Source of the DNA: Salvelinus alpinus | Lineage: Eukaryota; Chordata; Actinopteri; Salmoniformes; Salmonidae | Direction of reading: 5' to 3' | Length of the DNA stretch: 64,000 nt | Assembly: GCF_045679555.1 (NCBI RefSeq) | Contig: NC_092122.1 | Coordinates: forward strand, 12,389,043 to 12,453,042 | Part shown: positions 40,863 to 52,984 of the stretch, piece after piece | Position numbering within the stretch: position 1 is the first letter of the stretch | How the letters are laid out: every line of letters starts with the position of its first letter | Position numbers and translations under genes: made by a program | The notes under the pieces: generated by a model | The model's input: the letters and a program-made list of their open reading frames with translations, nothing else | What the model was told of the DNA's origin: nothing | Databases searched by the model: none

Positions 40863-41424
40863 GAAGTTAGCTAACGTTAGTTAGCGAACTAGCCAAACGT
40901 GATTTGTTTTGATGGTTCAGGCTGACGAGCAGTATGAACAAAGTATCTGTCAACCTGGTGACACGGATATTATTATCTTGCGACGTGGCAACGGACAGGC
41001 CTCACATGTGTACCTTGTATAGTCAATATTATTACGCGTAATATCTATGTCCTCTACAGTACATAAATTCAAAAGCTAGCCTGTTACAAGCTAAAGCAGG
41101 AAAAACTCGGTCATATTTTCGAAACAAAATGGCGAATATTCTCGCGGAGGCGCGCAGGGGAGTGCGCATTGACTTCTTCTATGGCCTGGGTGTCAAACTC
41201 ATTTTGCCCCGGGGCCGCACTGAAAATTGGTTATGTTACTGTACCTCACCATCTACATTTGCAAAATATAGTTCTCTATCCATCGTTTTTGTAATTTTCG
41301 ATACACCCTGTTTATCTTTAATTTCCGTGATTATTAGGGAGCTGGACACATTCAATAAACTGTATAAAATAGGTCCATTATCATTTCGACACAGTTTCGA
41401 GTTGGTTTTTGTCATTTTAAAGTA

Positions 41425-42330
41425 TACTGATCAAATTTAAAACACAACATGCAACAATTTCAAAGATGTTACTGAGTTACAATTCATATAAGCAAATTAA
41501 TCAATTTGAAATGTGTGGAATGATTCCACATTGTGGAATGTGGTCCCATAATTTTCTTCAATGGTTGTGCGAAGTTGTGGATATTGGCGGGAACTGGAAC
41601 ATGCTGTGCCTGTGGTACACAGTCAATCCAGAGCATCCCATACATGCTCAATGGGTGACATGTCTGGTGAGTATGCAGGCCATGGAAGAACTGGGACATT
41701 TTCAGCTTATGTACAGATCCTTGCTACATGGGGCCGTGCATTATCATGCTTATGCCTGCCCATAGCATAACGCCACCGCCACCATGGGGCACTCTGTTCA
41801 CAATGTTGACATCAGCAAACCGCTCGCCCACACGACGCAATACAGGTGGTCTGTGGTTGTGAAGCCAGTTGGACATACTGCCAAATTCTCTAAAACTACG
41901 TTGGCGGCAGCTTATGGTAGATACATTACATTCTCTGGCAACAGCTCTGGTGGACATTCCTGCAGTCAGCATACCAATTGCATGCTCACTCAAAACTTGA
42001 GACATCTGTGGCATTGTGTTGTGTGACAAAACTTAACATTTCAGAATGGCCTTTTATTGTCCCCAGCACAAGGTGCACCTGTGTAATGAATGCTGTTTAA
42101 TCAGCTTCTTAATATGCCACACCTGTCAGGTGGATGGATTGTCTTGGCAAAGGAGAAATGCTCACTAACAGGAATGTATACACATTTTATGCACAAATTT
42201 GACAACCCTGTGCATATGGAACATTTGTCTGGTTTTTGTACATATGAAACATTTCTGGGATCTTTTATTTCAGCTCATGAAACATGGGTCCAACAAATTA
42301 AATGTTGCGTTTATATTTTTGTTCAGTGTA
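41425..42330 (-). mobile_element. Tc1-like transposon relic (AACAAAAATATAAACGCAAC ends)
   Basis: The right end ATGTTGCGTTTATATTTTTG-TTCAGTGTA and a degraded left end (TACTGATCAAATTTAAAACA) are inverted repeats. The interior on the minus strand (41724-42029) reads as a transposase N-terminal domain ([19 protein letters not shown]) and jumps to [14 protein letters not shown], so much of the catalytic domain is deleted. Confidence 0.85.
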
Positions 42331-42599
42331 TATTGAGTCATTTTAGTATATACTAGTATATACTTTAGTATATACTCCCTGACAGTCTAGCTTGAATTTC
42401 TGTGATTATTAGCGAGCTAGACACAATCAAGAAACTGTATAAAAAGGTATGTCATCATGATCTTCTTTTTTTACTCAAACCACCCGCTTTTAAACCACAA
42501 ACCTTAAGGTGCATGCTGCCACCTACTGTGCTGGAGTGTGTGGTCAATCACAGTTTACATTAGCTTTGCATGTATAAAGGAAGTAAACCGATAAACATA

Positions 42600-42965
42600 A
42601 ATCCACCTACCTAACTGTACTATTAAGAACATTTAAAAGAGCCCTACTAACTTCTAACAGACCCTTCCCCATCCCTTCCAAATCCATCCAAACCTGTCCA
42701 ACCTCAATGACTACACTTCAATCTTTCCCTCTCTTCAACATAACTTCAACAATATAACAACACATGCTCCACCGTTTCATCGACCATACACTCCAGACAC
42801 AAACCATGCATTACATGCTTGCCAACCAGATGTAATGACGAGTGCAATGTACACTGTCCTAGATACAACTGAGCAAACACCACCTCTTCCTTCCTAATCT
42901 GACCTTTGAATCTTGGTCCGTCGACCTTTCTTGGCGCAAAGAGATAAATCTTTGCTGTTCCCCGT
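42600..42965 (-). pseudogene. LINE C-terminal relic
   Basis: Read on the minus strand, a broken frame gives a stretch with CTLHSSLHLVGKHVMHGLC and then CLEC...VEHVLLYC, the C-terminal Cys/His pattern seen in some fish non-LTR elements. Stops follow. Clade uncertain (I/Nimb-like is my guess). Confidence 0.55.
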
Positions 42966-43639
42966 CAAGACTGTCGATTTATCAAACAATATCATTTCCA
43001 TTATTACATTATGATTGGGATAAACAGTTGATTTTTTTTATTTTTTATTCACCAGCTCCTGGATGCATGCATGGGGAATTTTATGTCTGTCTGCTACAGT
43101 TTTCAATACATTGGGACCAGGTTGGGGCTTAAGTGGATTGTTGACAATGAGCTGCATATTAATGTAAATAAATCACAAGTATATATAACATCTCCTGTCT
43201 GCGACATTACTGTCTAGGATAGTGGACCTAATGGTCTTGGCCTGCTCCTCTGATAAGGATTTTTTCCACTAGAGTGGACTAGAGGTCTTCGATAATTCCA
43301 TCAAAAGATAATCAATTGATTTACCACTAATTACCAGTTGAATACAGAAATGACCATGCATCATCTGCACTGTCCATGGAATAACTTTTGTTTTTCATGT
43401 ATTGCTACAGGTCTAATACAATGTTCAAGCATACGTTTTTCTGCACAAACACAATGCATTACATTTGCAACTCAATTATTATGTATGATAAAGATATAAA
43501 TGACTTTGTTATATTTGTATATTTTATTATATTTGTTTGAAGCTGCGTTGAGCTGGGATGAAATGCGGAAGATGTAATTCAAGGCGCATGCCGAGATGAA
43601 GCGAGGCTGAAAGAAGAGCGTGAGATTCAAACCCAAACC
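42966..43639. other. AT-rich stretch, nothing recognised
   Basis: No coding or repeat ends identified. Confidence 0.5.
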
Positions 43640-44106
43640 AACATCTGTTCTCTCTGCTACCACACGGCAAGCGGTACCGGAGCGCCAAGTCTAGGTCCAA
43701 GAGGCTTCTAAATAGCTTCTACCCCCCAAGCCATAAGACTCCTGAACATCTAGTCAAATGGCTGTGCCCAGACTATTTGCATTGCACCCCCCCCCCCCCT
43801 CCACACCACTGCCACTCTCTGATGTCATCTATGCATAGTCACTTTAATAATTAACTCTACCTTCATGTACATACTACCTCAACTAACCGGTGCCCCCGCA
43901 CATTGACTCTGTACCGGCACCCCCCTGTATATATTGTTCTTTTTTACTGCTGCTCTTCATTTACTTGTTACTTTTATCTCTTATTCTTATAAGTATTTTT
44001 TGAAACTGCACTGTTGGTTAGGGGCTCGTAAGTAAGCATTTCCCTGTAAGGTCTACACCTGTTGTATTCAGCGCATGCGACTAATAAAATTTGATTTGAT
44101 TTGAAA
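43640..44106 (+). mobile_element. LINE 3' end with TTTGATTTGA tail
   Basis: Contains GCTTCTACCCCCCAAGCC, ATAAGACTCCTGAACATCTA, a C14 run (43788-43799 region) and a terminal AATTTGATTTGATTTGA. It is the 3' untranslated part of a LINE family also seen at 26552-26975. Confidence 0.8.
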
Positions 44107-45185
44107 TACAAGCACAGTACTTTCTCCTTTGAGTCAAGCACAGAAGAGATAATTACGCACCTGAAAACCCTGAGCAGTCAACGGATAGTGAACTCTCAGA
44201 AATTGAACGTGATAGAAGTGAAGAAGAACCTGCACGGACAGGTGATGTGAAGGCTTCCGAGCCTCACCCCAATGATCAGGAAAATGGCCGAGATGACTCT
44301 AGCCCAGCGGGAGTACAATTCTTGGAAAAATTAGATTCATGCCTTTTGGCCGATCCGATTGTAGTATCAGGCTGGGGGAAGAAGGAGTTGGTTCTTGTCA
44401 ATTCAGTCAAAGTATCCACAAGTGGACTTGAGTAGATCTTTTGTGTGTCTGCTGCCCAGAGGGAGAGGGCACTACACGACTCGGGATGAGAGCTGTGTCC
44501 TGCTTTGCTTTCCGGAGTAGAGCGCTGCTGAAAGGAGTGATAACTGGGGTAGCGTTGAGTGTTGAGGTAGATAGACTAAAGTTGAAGATCCCCGCTGTCT
44601 GTGATACATACCGTTTGTTGCAATGCAGACCCGGTGGTAAGCGCAAGCCTGAGGAGACCCTGCCTGTCCTTCTGAGTTTTTATGCATTCACACCCCTTGA
44701 CCTTTTCCTCAATTTGCTGTGTTACATCCGTGAGAGCTTTTGTTTCAAACCCACTACGGTGCTTCAGGTGCCAAGTTTATGGTCATGTTGCAGCAGTATG
44801 GGGGGGCATGTTGCTGGGTATCAGAAATGTCCTATGCAAGTGAGACAGGTTGATGTTTCCAGGGTGAGAGTAGTGCACAAAGTGTCATTTGCTGAGGCAG
44901 TGATGAAAGTAGAGGATGGAGGGCAAAGGGTGAGGAAGCCTGAGAGGATCCCTGTTATTAGTAGGCCAATACAGAGTGACCCGAACAGTTTGTGCTTTAG
45001 TAAGGTGGCTGCTTGGTGTTTATTGCTATGGTCTCTAATTGTACTGCACAGATGGAAAGAAAATCCCAGAAGATTGAACTGGTAGTAGCAGCAGCAGAGA
45101 TGTTTTTGGGTGTCAAAGATTTTAGTGCAGAAGAACTACAGGGGGTTTTGAGAGAAGGGGTGGTGGGGTGTGTTGGGGATAGTGG
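44107..45185 (+). pseudogene. LINE ORF1 (zinc-knuckle) relic
   Basis: The open stretch 44441-45085 includes FRSRALLKGVITGVALSVEV, a partial Cys/His knuckle (CCSSMGGHVAGYQKCP) and SRVRVVHKVSFAEAV. The frame then shifts to MERKSQKIELVVAAAEMFLG. This resembles ORF1 of a salmonid non-LTR retrotransposon with its first zinc knuckles deleted. The upstream 44140-44430 is probably the same ORF1 in another frame. Inactive. Confidence 0.65.
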
Positions 45186-45418
45186 TATTTGTTTTATTTT
45201 TTATTTAACTAGGCAAGTCAGTTAAGAACAAATTCTTATTTACAATGACGGCCTACCCCGGCCAAACCCAGACAACGCTGGGCCAATTGTGCACCGCCCT
45301 ATGGGACTACCAATCATGACCGGATGTGATACAGTCTGGATTCGAACCAGGGACTGTAGTGACAGCCTCTTGCACTGAGATGCAGTGCCTTGGACTGCTG
45401 CACCACTCGGGAGACCAA
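45186..45418 (-). mobile_element. tRNA-derived SINE, near full length, minus strand
   Basis: The reverse complement starts CTCCCGAGTGGTGCAGCAGT (A-box region), has CCTGGTTCGAATCC (B box), a conserved body (CCCATAGGGCGGTGCAC, GGCCCAGCG), and a 3' tail AATAAGAATTTGTTCTTAAC followed by TGACTTGCC.. AAATAAA. It lies at the end of the LINE ORF1 relic. Confidence 0.92.
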
Positions 45419-46369
45419 AAAAGGGTATATACAGTATCTGGTTAGATGATGGTGCAAATTCCTTTTTCCCCATATACCTTTTTTTGTGAACAAATGTGCA
45501 ATTCACTTTCCGAACTGTGAAAAGCAGCAAGACACAAGGAAGCGTCTAGTCTGCCGGAAAAACCACATGATGAAGAATACGCTGCATTCAACCACAGATT
45601 TTTTAAACCCAGAGGTACAACATCGCGAGACTTTCGTGAACGCTTGCTATAAGCAGACAAAGCAGACCAGACCGGGGTTTGTGGTTTGAGAAGTCAATGA
45701 CAGAAGTGAAAAATTCTTCCTTAGTTGTTAATTTTCTCAAAATCTAAAGGCATAACCCAGATTTGAGCCAATGTCTTTAGGAGCTGAAGATGCTATGACT
45801 ATAACCTCGACAAAGTCAAAAACAGACACGTTTTAATTTTTGTCAAAAACGACTTAATATTGAAGGCGTGCCTTTGACTTGGCAACATCCACAATTTGAC
45901 GCGTGACGACCGTTATTTCTGCACATGAGTTTGGCCTCATTCCAAACACTTAAAAGACACCCTCTCCCCTCAGCCCTCAAATTAAGCCGAAACTTCTGAT
46001 GACGTTTCATGACGTCGGACAAGTTTACACGTGCAGGGCAAGTGGCGATTAAAATGATTTTTTATTTAAATGATTATTTTGTTTTTTATTTATCATAATA
46101 GTTCCTGATTACACTACGGGTGGTTTTTAGTCTCTCTTACTACAGAGAACCCTTGGTTTGGTCTTGAACATCATTTTCTGATTAGTTGAATTTCAAAAGC
46201 CGGATAACATCTAGCTCAGAGTTAAGGAATAAGCTATTTTCACTTTAAATTGATTTATATGATGCAGATCTCGGTTCCTTGTCGCTTACGTTCACTGCTC
46301 ATACGTTTTTGACTCACCCTACAGTTTATACTGTTATATAACCTTTGTTGTTTTGACTTTGTCTATAGT
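45419..46369. other. Intergenic, nothing firmly recognised
   Basis: Possibly part of the neighbouring LINE. No coding continuity found. Confidence 0.45.
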
Positions 46370-47715
46370 TTCTCTTAATGCTAGGGGGTTATGAAACAAT
46401 GTGAAGCGCAAGGCCTTATTTTTCGTTTCTAGACAATTTCGAATAGATTTGTGCTTTTTTCAAGAGTCTCACTCAATTTCGGCTGATGCCAACTTCTGGA
46501 GGTCACAGTGGGGCAACGATATTTGGCTTTCCCATGGATCTGAACGCTCCACTGGTGTCACTACAATGAAAAATACCTTTGGTGGTAATATTCTACACTC
46601 GGAAATGTAATGGTTTGCAATTATAATAGCGATAAAGTTGCAGTGAAACTGTCTGCTTTTCATCAGCAGGTTTTCTTGTCATGGTCCTTAATTTATAGGC
46701 ATAATTTTTCTCCACACAGATATTATATATGGAATAATCGGGACATATTGTATAAAAATGCGTCTTTGTTTTTAGAATATTGGTTCCGAAATAATATCCT
46801 ATTGGTGAGCCAACTGGTAAATGCAGAGCGTCTTTTTTCATAGTTATAAGGAATTCTTATCACTTTACAAGGTCCCTGTAACACCTAAAGATTTTGCAAT
46901 TGTTTTAGATGCCATTCCCCCAGGTGTTTCTTTATTATTCAGGAACCTGACCCTCAGAGCCTACCTTCCATTGACCCTGTTGACTCATCAGTATGAAAGA
47001 TTTTTTTCTCTTTTGGTCCATTCAACAACAGAGCAATACGAACCTTGTTTCAGCAGGATGTTGTATCTCTACATTATGTCATGCCTTATTGGAATGGATT
47101 TATTGATAATATCTGTTGGAAAAAAGTTTGGATGTTGCCACACACATTCCTACTTGTTAACAAAATTAAGGAAGATTCCTTTAAAATTATTCATAAATAT
47201 TATCCTGCCAACCACTATATGAAGAATTTTAAGGAAAACATCAACTCAAATTGTACCTTTTGTAATGACCACCCAGAAACGGTGTTGCATCTTTATTTGG
47301 CAATGTATTCATGTAAGGAATCTGTGGCAAGACATCAGTAGATTAGTAGATTTATAATTGAACACATTTATGAAGATTGTACACTATTGTGGAGAGATGT
47401 ACTGCTTGGATGCTTTACCTATGATAGAAATAAGCTGGTTTCATGGTCACAAATGTAAATTTACAAACAAAACACCACATTTCTTACCTTACAAAAATAA
47501 ATTGAACTGTATTTTAAGACAATTATATACTATACTAACAAAAAAGCTTTTAGAATTATAAGTGTATGTATGTCCCTTAAGGTCCTTGTGTAATGTGATT
47601 ATTGTACCCCTTAGTCCAATTGTCCTTTGTATATTATTTATATATACTTGTGTTTCCACATGTACTTCCTGTATTGATTTGTTGTTAATAAAAATAAAAA
47701 TAATTCGAAAAAATA
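46370..47715 (+). pseudogene. L1-like (L1/Tx1) LINE ORF2, internally deleted
   Basis: The 5' part (46370-46615) reads as the start of an APE-type endonuclease: LNARGL, CFFQESHSI, FWRSQWGNDIWLSHGSERS. The 3' part (46820-47345) reads as the C-terminal region of the same type of ORF2: YKEFLSLYKVPVTPKDFAIV, WKKVWMLPHTFL, FCNDHPETVLHL. The reverse transcriptase between them is missing, and frameshifts and stops are frequent. An A-rich AATAAAAATAAAA tail near 47688 marks the 3' end. Confidence 0.8.
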
Positions 47716-47896
47716 CAAAAATTTGCTTTTTGGTCTTAATTTAAGGTTAAGCATAATGTTAGTGTGGTTAGGGTTGAGGTTAGGTTTAAGATTTTAAAAA
47801 GGTCAATTGTAGAAATGGGCGGGGTTTGTGACTTTGGCTGTGGTGCTGGTGACATCCCCTCAGTGGTTGAACTCAACTCCTCCCCTTTTATTATAC

Positions 47897-47916
47897 TTTC
47901 CCATACTGCATTGCGG
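47897..47916 (+). promoter_or_regulatory. ZNF143/Staf-like promoter motif at CBLL1
   Basis: TTTCCCATACTGCATTGCGG lies 6 bases before the CBLL1 start codon and resembles the known TTCCCAnnATGCA-type ZNF143 site, with one change in the core. Promoter role is inferred from sequence and position. Confidence 0.45.
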
Positions 47917-47922
47917 TGAATT

Positions 47923-50900
47923 ATGGACCAAAGTGGTAAGCGACAAATGACTCCAGGTTCAGCTGTATTTTAGTTTTATTTGTCTATCAGTAGATTTAAC
48001 TTGATACACAGCGAAATAGATTAAATTTTCAAACGTATTCATATTCAATTATACTTTACAAGTATTATCAGTGGAGTGTTTAAAGTACAAAATTTGCGGC
48101 CTTGTAGCAACCTCTCGTTGCCAGCCCACTGCTAGCTAAAGAGCTAATATATTGCTAGCGTTAGCGTCCACAGATCTGTGTTGCTACAGTAGTAGCTAGC
48201 TAAGCTATACTTTTAGAATAGTGGCGGTTGGAGTTGATCTGCCAGTGCTAAGCTAATAACTTAAATTGTCAGGACAGTACTCTAACCTTGACAACATATT
48301 CAGAATAAATAATGCTATGTTTGTAGCTTAGACTATGTGCCTGCTAAGGTTTGCATTCTCCCATCAACTTCTGAAACTCCAGACAATGTTAGCGTTGGCT
48401 AAAATGAAACACTAGCGCTTTGCTAAACTATCGTGGTTTTGATCACCTGTGGATTGTCAACTTAGTGTCAATGCTAGTAGGAAGTACCATGTAAATGTTC
48501 GCTTGCTAGCAGATGACTGACTCTGGTCACTGACATTTTGAATGAACCATCGTTCCCCCCACAGACAATGACCTGCAAGGCACGGACGGCTCGGGGAGTC
48601 TTGGGGGCCCTGATGTCCGCAGACGCATCCCCATCAAACTCATCTCCAAACCAACCATCAGGAGCAAACCTGCTACCCGGACACAAAGACCCATGGGCAG
48701 GCAGCCCTCCAAACCCCAGGCTGGGGATGAAGGTTAGCCAGCCACAAGTGCTTTCTCATCTCGTTGTTTTAATTTCCAAGGGCTAGGATTGGGATGGGGA
48801 AACCTGTTGCTAGGTCATAGAAGCAAGCTTTCATATGGGACTACTGTAAGGCAACATATCTGTGTTTCTAGAGAGTTTTAGCTTCAAGCAAGAGGAGAGG
48901 TTCGATTGTGGTACCAAGGCTGGGGATGTGTTTGCAAGTCAACGGAGGTTCCCCCAGCAAATGTTTTGGGACTTTAAGGTAGTGTTTCAATTTCTATTGT
49001 GGTGGAGGGGGGTGCAGGAATGCATTCCACCTACATCATTACTTTGTCATAGACCTCTTGGTCTTTTCCCCACAGTTGAATTTGATAGGTGAAAAGGATG
49101 ACATTCCAGCACACTTTTGTGACAAGTGTGGTCTGCCCATAAGGATCTATGGACGCATGGTATGTCTCTTCGATCACGTTTTACATAGTGTGTTATGTGT
49201 CTCTTAATTATTTTTTTTTATAGTAAGAGGCTATGAGTGCAGCAGCTTATAATGTTATCTGTATTAACTCACCAGATTCCATGCAAGCATGTGTTCTGTT
49301 ATGAGTGTGCGTTGCTCCACGAGAAGAAGGGAGACAAGATGTGCCCAGGGTAAGCTCTTGACTTTTATTTTTAACCTACCCACTAGTGCAGTGGTTCTCA
49401 ACTGGTTTTGCCTCTGGACCCAAATTCAACCAGGTTGTCTCAGTCGCAACCCAATTGTGAAACAAAAAATATCCCTAATGCAATCTGAGAAAATATTTTG
49501 AATGCTATATTGATAGTAAAGGTAGCAATTATATGACAAGAGAAAAACATTCCCACATTTTTCATTGTCAATAATTTAAAAAAAAAAGTCCTATATTCTT
49601 GATGAATAATGTTAATAAGCTCACTTGTTTGAGACCACAAAATCACCCAGATCTGCTAAATAGCTCTGCTAATAGCTATATAAAAAAAATACTTTGATTG
49701 AACAAAAATAATAAAGAGATTCAATTATATATTTTTTAAAGTATGTTCATTATCATTTCTACACACGTTCTAACTGGTTGTAGTTGTTTAAGTTCAGACT
49801 GGAGTATTTCATTTATTTATTTTTTTACTCCGACAGCCGTGTCTAGTGACGTTACGTTTGATACCGGAGCCCCGGGGCATGCATCAAAGTCGCTAAGCAG
49901 TTTGCTTCGAAACAGTGTGCCGAGGCTTATATCACTTTATCAGAAGCACATGATCAATGACGTCCGGCGCTTCGTTTTGTCGAACAACCACCTGATTGGT
50001 TTCGGTAGAAGATAAAGCTTGAAGGCATGTGTGATGTCATCTATACCAATTTGGCTGTTCTAAATTATTTTGACCATCTGCATATGTGGTTGCTGTGTGG
50101 TTGCTGACTGCACTTACTAACTAAACCTTTTATGTTGTTTAGTATGCAGCTCTTCAGCTGCACAGACTCGGTCCAGCGCATCGAACAGTGTCTGCGGGGC
50201 TCCCTCTACATGTGCAGCATTGTGAAGGGTTGCAAGCGCACCTACCTTTCCCAGCGTGACCTGCAAGCCCACATCAACCACCGCCACATGAGGGCAGCCA
50301 AGGCTTTGGCAAGCCGCCAGGATGCCTTGCACCTTCCCCCATCCACAGAGGTCCCTGACCGCTTCCGTGTGCCCCCGCCTCACCTGCCCAAGGCCCAAGG
50401 GCACCTCCCGCCCCCTCTCCAACACGGGGGTCATGACCCCTACGGTCAGCCACCACCGGCTTCCCATGATGCACCTCCTCTTTCCCAGGAGACCTTCCGC
50501 ATTGCCACCGTAACTACACGCGCACGCAGCAACCTCATCACCGTGCCAATCCAGGATGACTCCGGTTCTTCCTCCACCTCTTCCTCCCGTGACCCTCTCC
50601 CTCCTGGCCCGGGCCCTGCTCCACCCCCACACCACCACCCTGGGGACTACCCTGGTCAGCCTGTAGTGTCCCACCCACACCACATGATGGCACCACCGCA
50701 ACAGCACTACGGCCCTCCACCTCCTCCCCCTCCACCCATCAACCACCCCATGCAGCACCCGCCCCAGGGCTCTGGGACACCCCACATGGTCTACAACCAG
50801 GCTGGCCCTCCCCCGCCTATGTCTAACGCACCCCCTCCCATTACCCCCCCGCCAGGACACATCATGGGTCAGATGCCTCCCTACATGAACCACCCTCCTC

Positions 50901-51160
50901 CAGGCCCCCCACCTCAACACGGTGGTCCTCCAGTCAACGCCCCCCCTCCCCACCACTACAACCCTAACTCCATGCAGCAGTTCCCTGAGGACCAGGGCAC
51001 ACTCAGTCCCCCTTTTAACCAGCAAGGGGGTCTGAGCCCTGGGATGTGGCCTGCCCCTAGAGGGCCTCCTCCTCCAAGGATGCAGGGCCCCCCACCTCAG
51101 GGCCAGATGCCTGGACCCCATCACCCCGATCAGTCCCGCTACCGCCCTTATTATCAGTAA
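47923..51160 (+). CDS. cbll1: CBLL1 (Hakai), RING E3 ubiquitin ligase, complete
   Basis: Hakai ubiquitinates phosphotyrosine targets such as E-cadherin and is also a component of the nuclear m6A writer complex. Exons: 47923-47935, 48565-48732, 48872-48978, 49076-49159, 49276-49349, 50158-51160; sum 1,449 nt, 482 residues plus TAA. The start ATG GAC CAA AGT matches the family's short first coding exon. The RING has Cys111, Cys114, Cys127, His129, Cys132, Cys135, Cys147 and Cys150. The following Hakai phosphotyrosine-binding zinc site has Cys168, Cys174, His187 and His192 in [20 protein letters not shown]. Residues about 200-482 are a Pro/His-rich tail ending RYRPYYQ. Length is close to the human protein (491). 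The last exon's acceptor is the second of two nearby AGs; the phase demands 50158. Confidence 0.97.
49380..49660. mobile_element. Possible hAT-type repeat in CBLL1 intron 5
   Basis: Starts with CAGTGGTTCTCAACTGGTTT, a sequence typical of ends of fish hAT-derived repeats, and continues into AT-rich DNA. I did not find a matching inverted right end, so this is tentative. Confidence 0.4.
49837..50003 (+). other. GC-rich island with exon-like borders in CBLL1 intron 5
   Basis: A block of normal base composition in AT-rich surroundings, preceded by a T-rich tract and GACAG and followed by GGTAGAAG. If spliced after the previous CBLL1 exon it would read into TAG within three codons. No protein family is recognised. 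It could equally be a transposon fragment. Confidence 0.35.
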
Positions 51161-51470
51161 ACTCTCACCTCCCCCCAAAGTCAGGGGCATTGTTTGACTT
51201 GTCCCTATTCCTCTCCACTGGGTTGAATAATGTGAACATGAGTCTCTGGGTTCTGTATGACTGTAATGTCTATGGAAACACTTTAAAGAGACTAGTCTAT
51301 GGTGAATGTATGTATGTAGCTGTTCACTTTTATTGATATGAACCTTTTGGACTGTCAAATGAGCAACGATACATTTGAATCGCTCCTGTATTTGTCTCCA
51401 ATGGACATTGTTGTATCTTGAAAAATTTTGTTTTGATGACGTCTCAATAAATATTTTCTAACAAAGCGTT
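51161..51470 (+). other. CBLL1 3' UTR with poly(A) signal
   Basis: AATAAA at 51446-51451 lies about 285 bases after the stop, followed by a T-rich stretch. This is the likely transcript end. Confidence 0.75.
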
Positions 51471-52136
51471 ACATCTCATTATTTTTCAATATTATTAGTT
51501 GTGGAAACGGTTTCATCCATATCAGTAGGGGGCAGTGTATGATCTAAAATTTGACATTGTTTGTGGAGGGAGCCCTGTGTTTTGGTTAATCACATGACAT
51601 GGATTTTAACCTTTTATTTAAAGCTTTTTCATCAAACTGTCCCCCTTTTTATGTCAGATGGTACAGCACCATACTTCAGACAATTGCTTAATTGTTTTTT
51701 TCTAATTCTCATTTCTGAAAAGACCTTAAAATAAAAGTAGAAATCTAGGTCATGTGACATGATTGACCAAAACATGGCCCTAGTTATGTGCGATAAAAGA
51801 GAAGATAGCTGCTGGGAGAAAATAAATACATTTTGAGAGGGGTGGCACTGTAATTGTGTCAAGGACAAAACCCCAAGATTACTTTATGAAAAATAATTTT
51901 ACTAACATTTATGACTCGACTGTGTTATCCTGCATGGGTGTTGCAGTGGGCTATTTGATGTCACCCTCCCTAGCAAATGCGTCAGGGGAGTATTCTGCTA
52001 CTAAAATGATATCTAGCTACTAGTAGTGTTTTGCTGTGGAGTATTTGCTTTGTTGATACCGAGGATTTTTGAGGCTATTTGAAAATAAGCAACTTTATTT
52101 TATGTCCATAAAAAATGGCTTTGCTACACAGAAGTA
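51471..52136. other. Intergenic after CBLL1, nothing recognised
   Basis: AT-rich, with no gene or repeat ends seen. Confidence 0.5.
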
Positions 52137-52296
52137 TACACTGAGTGTACAAAACATTAGGAACACCTTCCTAATATTGAGTTCCACCCCCCTTTGCCTT
52201 CAGAACAGCCTCAATTTGTCAGGGCATGGACTCTACAAGGTGGCAAGTGTTCCACAAGAATGCTCGCCCATGTTGACTCCAATACTTCCCACTAAT
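52137..52296. mobile_element. TACACTGAGTG-family MITE, right-truncated
   Basis: Clean left end TACACTGAGTGTACAAAACA, then AACAGCCTCAATTTGTCAGG as at 62776. The right half is missing and the SINE at 52338 follows. Confidence 0.88.
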
Positions 52297-52337
52297 TGGT
52301 CTTCACATTATTAATAAACAAACATCTGGAATCAGCC

Positions 52338-52480
52338 TATAACAATGGCTCTGTTGGTAGAACATGTTGCTTGCAACACCAGAGTTGTGGGTTTGATTCC
52401 CATGGGGGACAAATATGAAAATGTATGCACTCACTACTGTAAATCGCTCTGGATTAGAGTGTCTGCTAAATGAAAAAAAG
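52338..52480 (+). mobile_element. tRNA-derived SINE, + strand
   Basis: Degenerate A box (GCTCTGTTGGTAGAACATG) and B box (GGGTTTGATTCCC) at tRNA spacing, then ATGTATGCACTCACTACTG, GCTCTGGATTAGAGTGTCTG and CTAAATGAAAAAAA, a typical salmonid SINE body and tail. Confidence 0.85.
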
Positions 52481-52805
52481 TAACAGGTTTTGGGTTTCAA
52501 ATCGACCATTATAGCATACTTGTTTACATCACTTTGATTGATTTCACATTTCGGAACCTTATTGTTGCTAAAATAATGAGCTCTCTGTCAGATCTTCCCT
52601 CCCGAAATTCCATGACTCTCGGTTCGCAGAAGAATAGACGCTGTTATCAAGCTCGTCCCCAGCAAGAGGATAGAACTTCCAATTAATGTTGGACACTTGC
52701 TGATGACTTCATTCAGAGACAGACTCTTTTGTTCAATCAAAGTTAATAATTAAGGGGTGCTTATATAGTCCTGTTTCACTGTATGTACAAGTGGGTAACC
52801 TGCAC

Positions 52806-52984
52806 AGGTGTGAAATTGATTTTCTGCATATTCCTCTCCCACTGAGAGTGGGGCCACAGCCAGGGGATCAGCCATTATTGACAGCGACCCTGGAGCAATT
52901 AGGGATTTTACCTTGTCAGCTTGGCGATTCATCCTACAACCTTTTAGTTACTGGCCCAACGCTCCTTACCACCAGGCTACCTGA
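52806..52984 (-). mobile_element. tRNA-derived SINE, minus strand
   Basis: The reverse complement begins GTAGCCTGGTGGTAAGGAGC-GTTGGGCCAGTAAC (A-box head), continues with AAAAGGTTGTAGGATGAATC (decayed B box) and CAAGCTGACAAGG, matching the HpaI/SmaI type of salmonid SINE head, joined to a different 3' body (TCGCTGTCAATAATGGCTGA). Confidence 0.75.

Noticed and set aside
44441..45085. Host gene of 214 codons
   Set aside because: Resembles LINE ORF1 with a partial zinc knuckle, is followed by a frameshift, and lies in a repeat belt.
50117..51358. 413-codon open frame on the minus strand
   Set aside because: Antisense shadow of the GC- and Pro-rich last CBLL1 exon; the protein is Arg/Gly/Val-rich, without domains.
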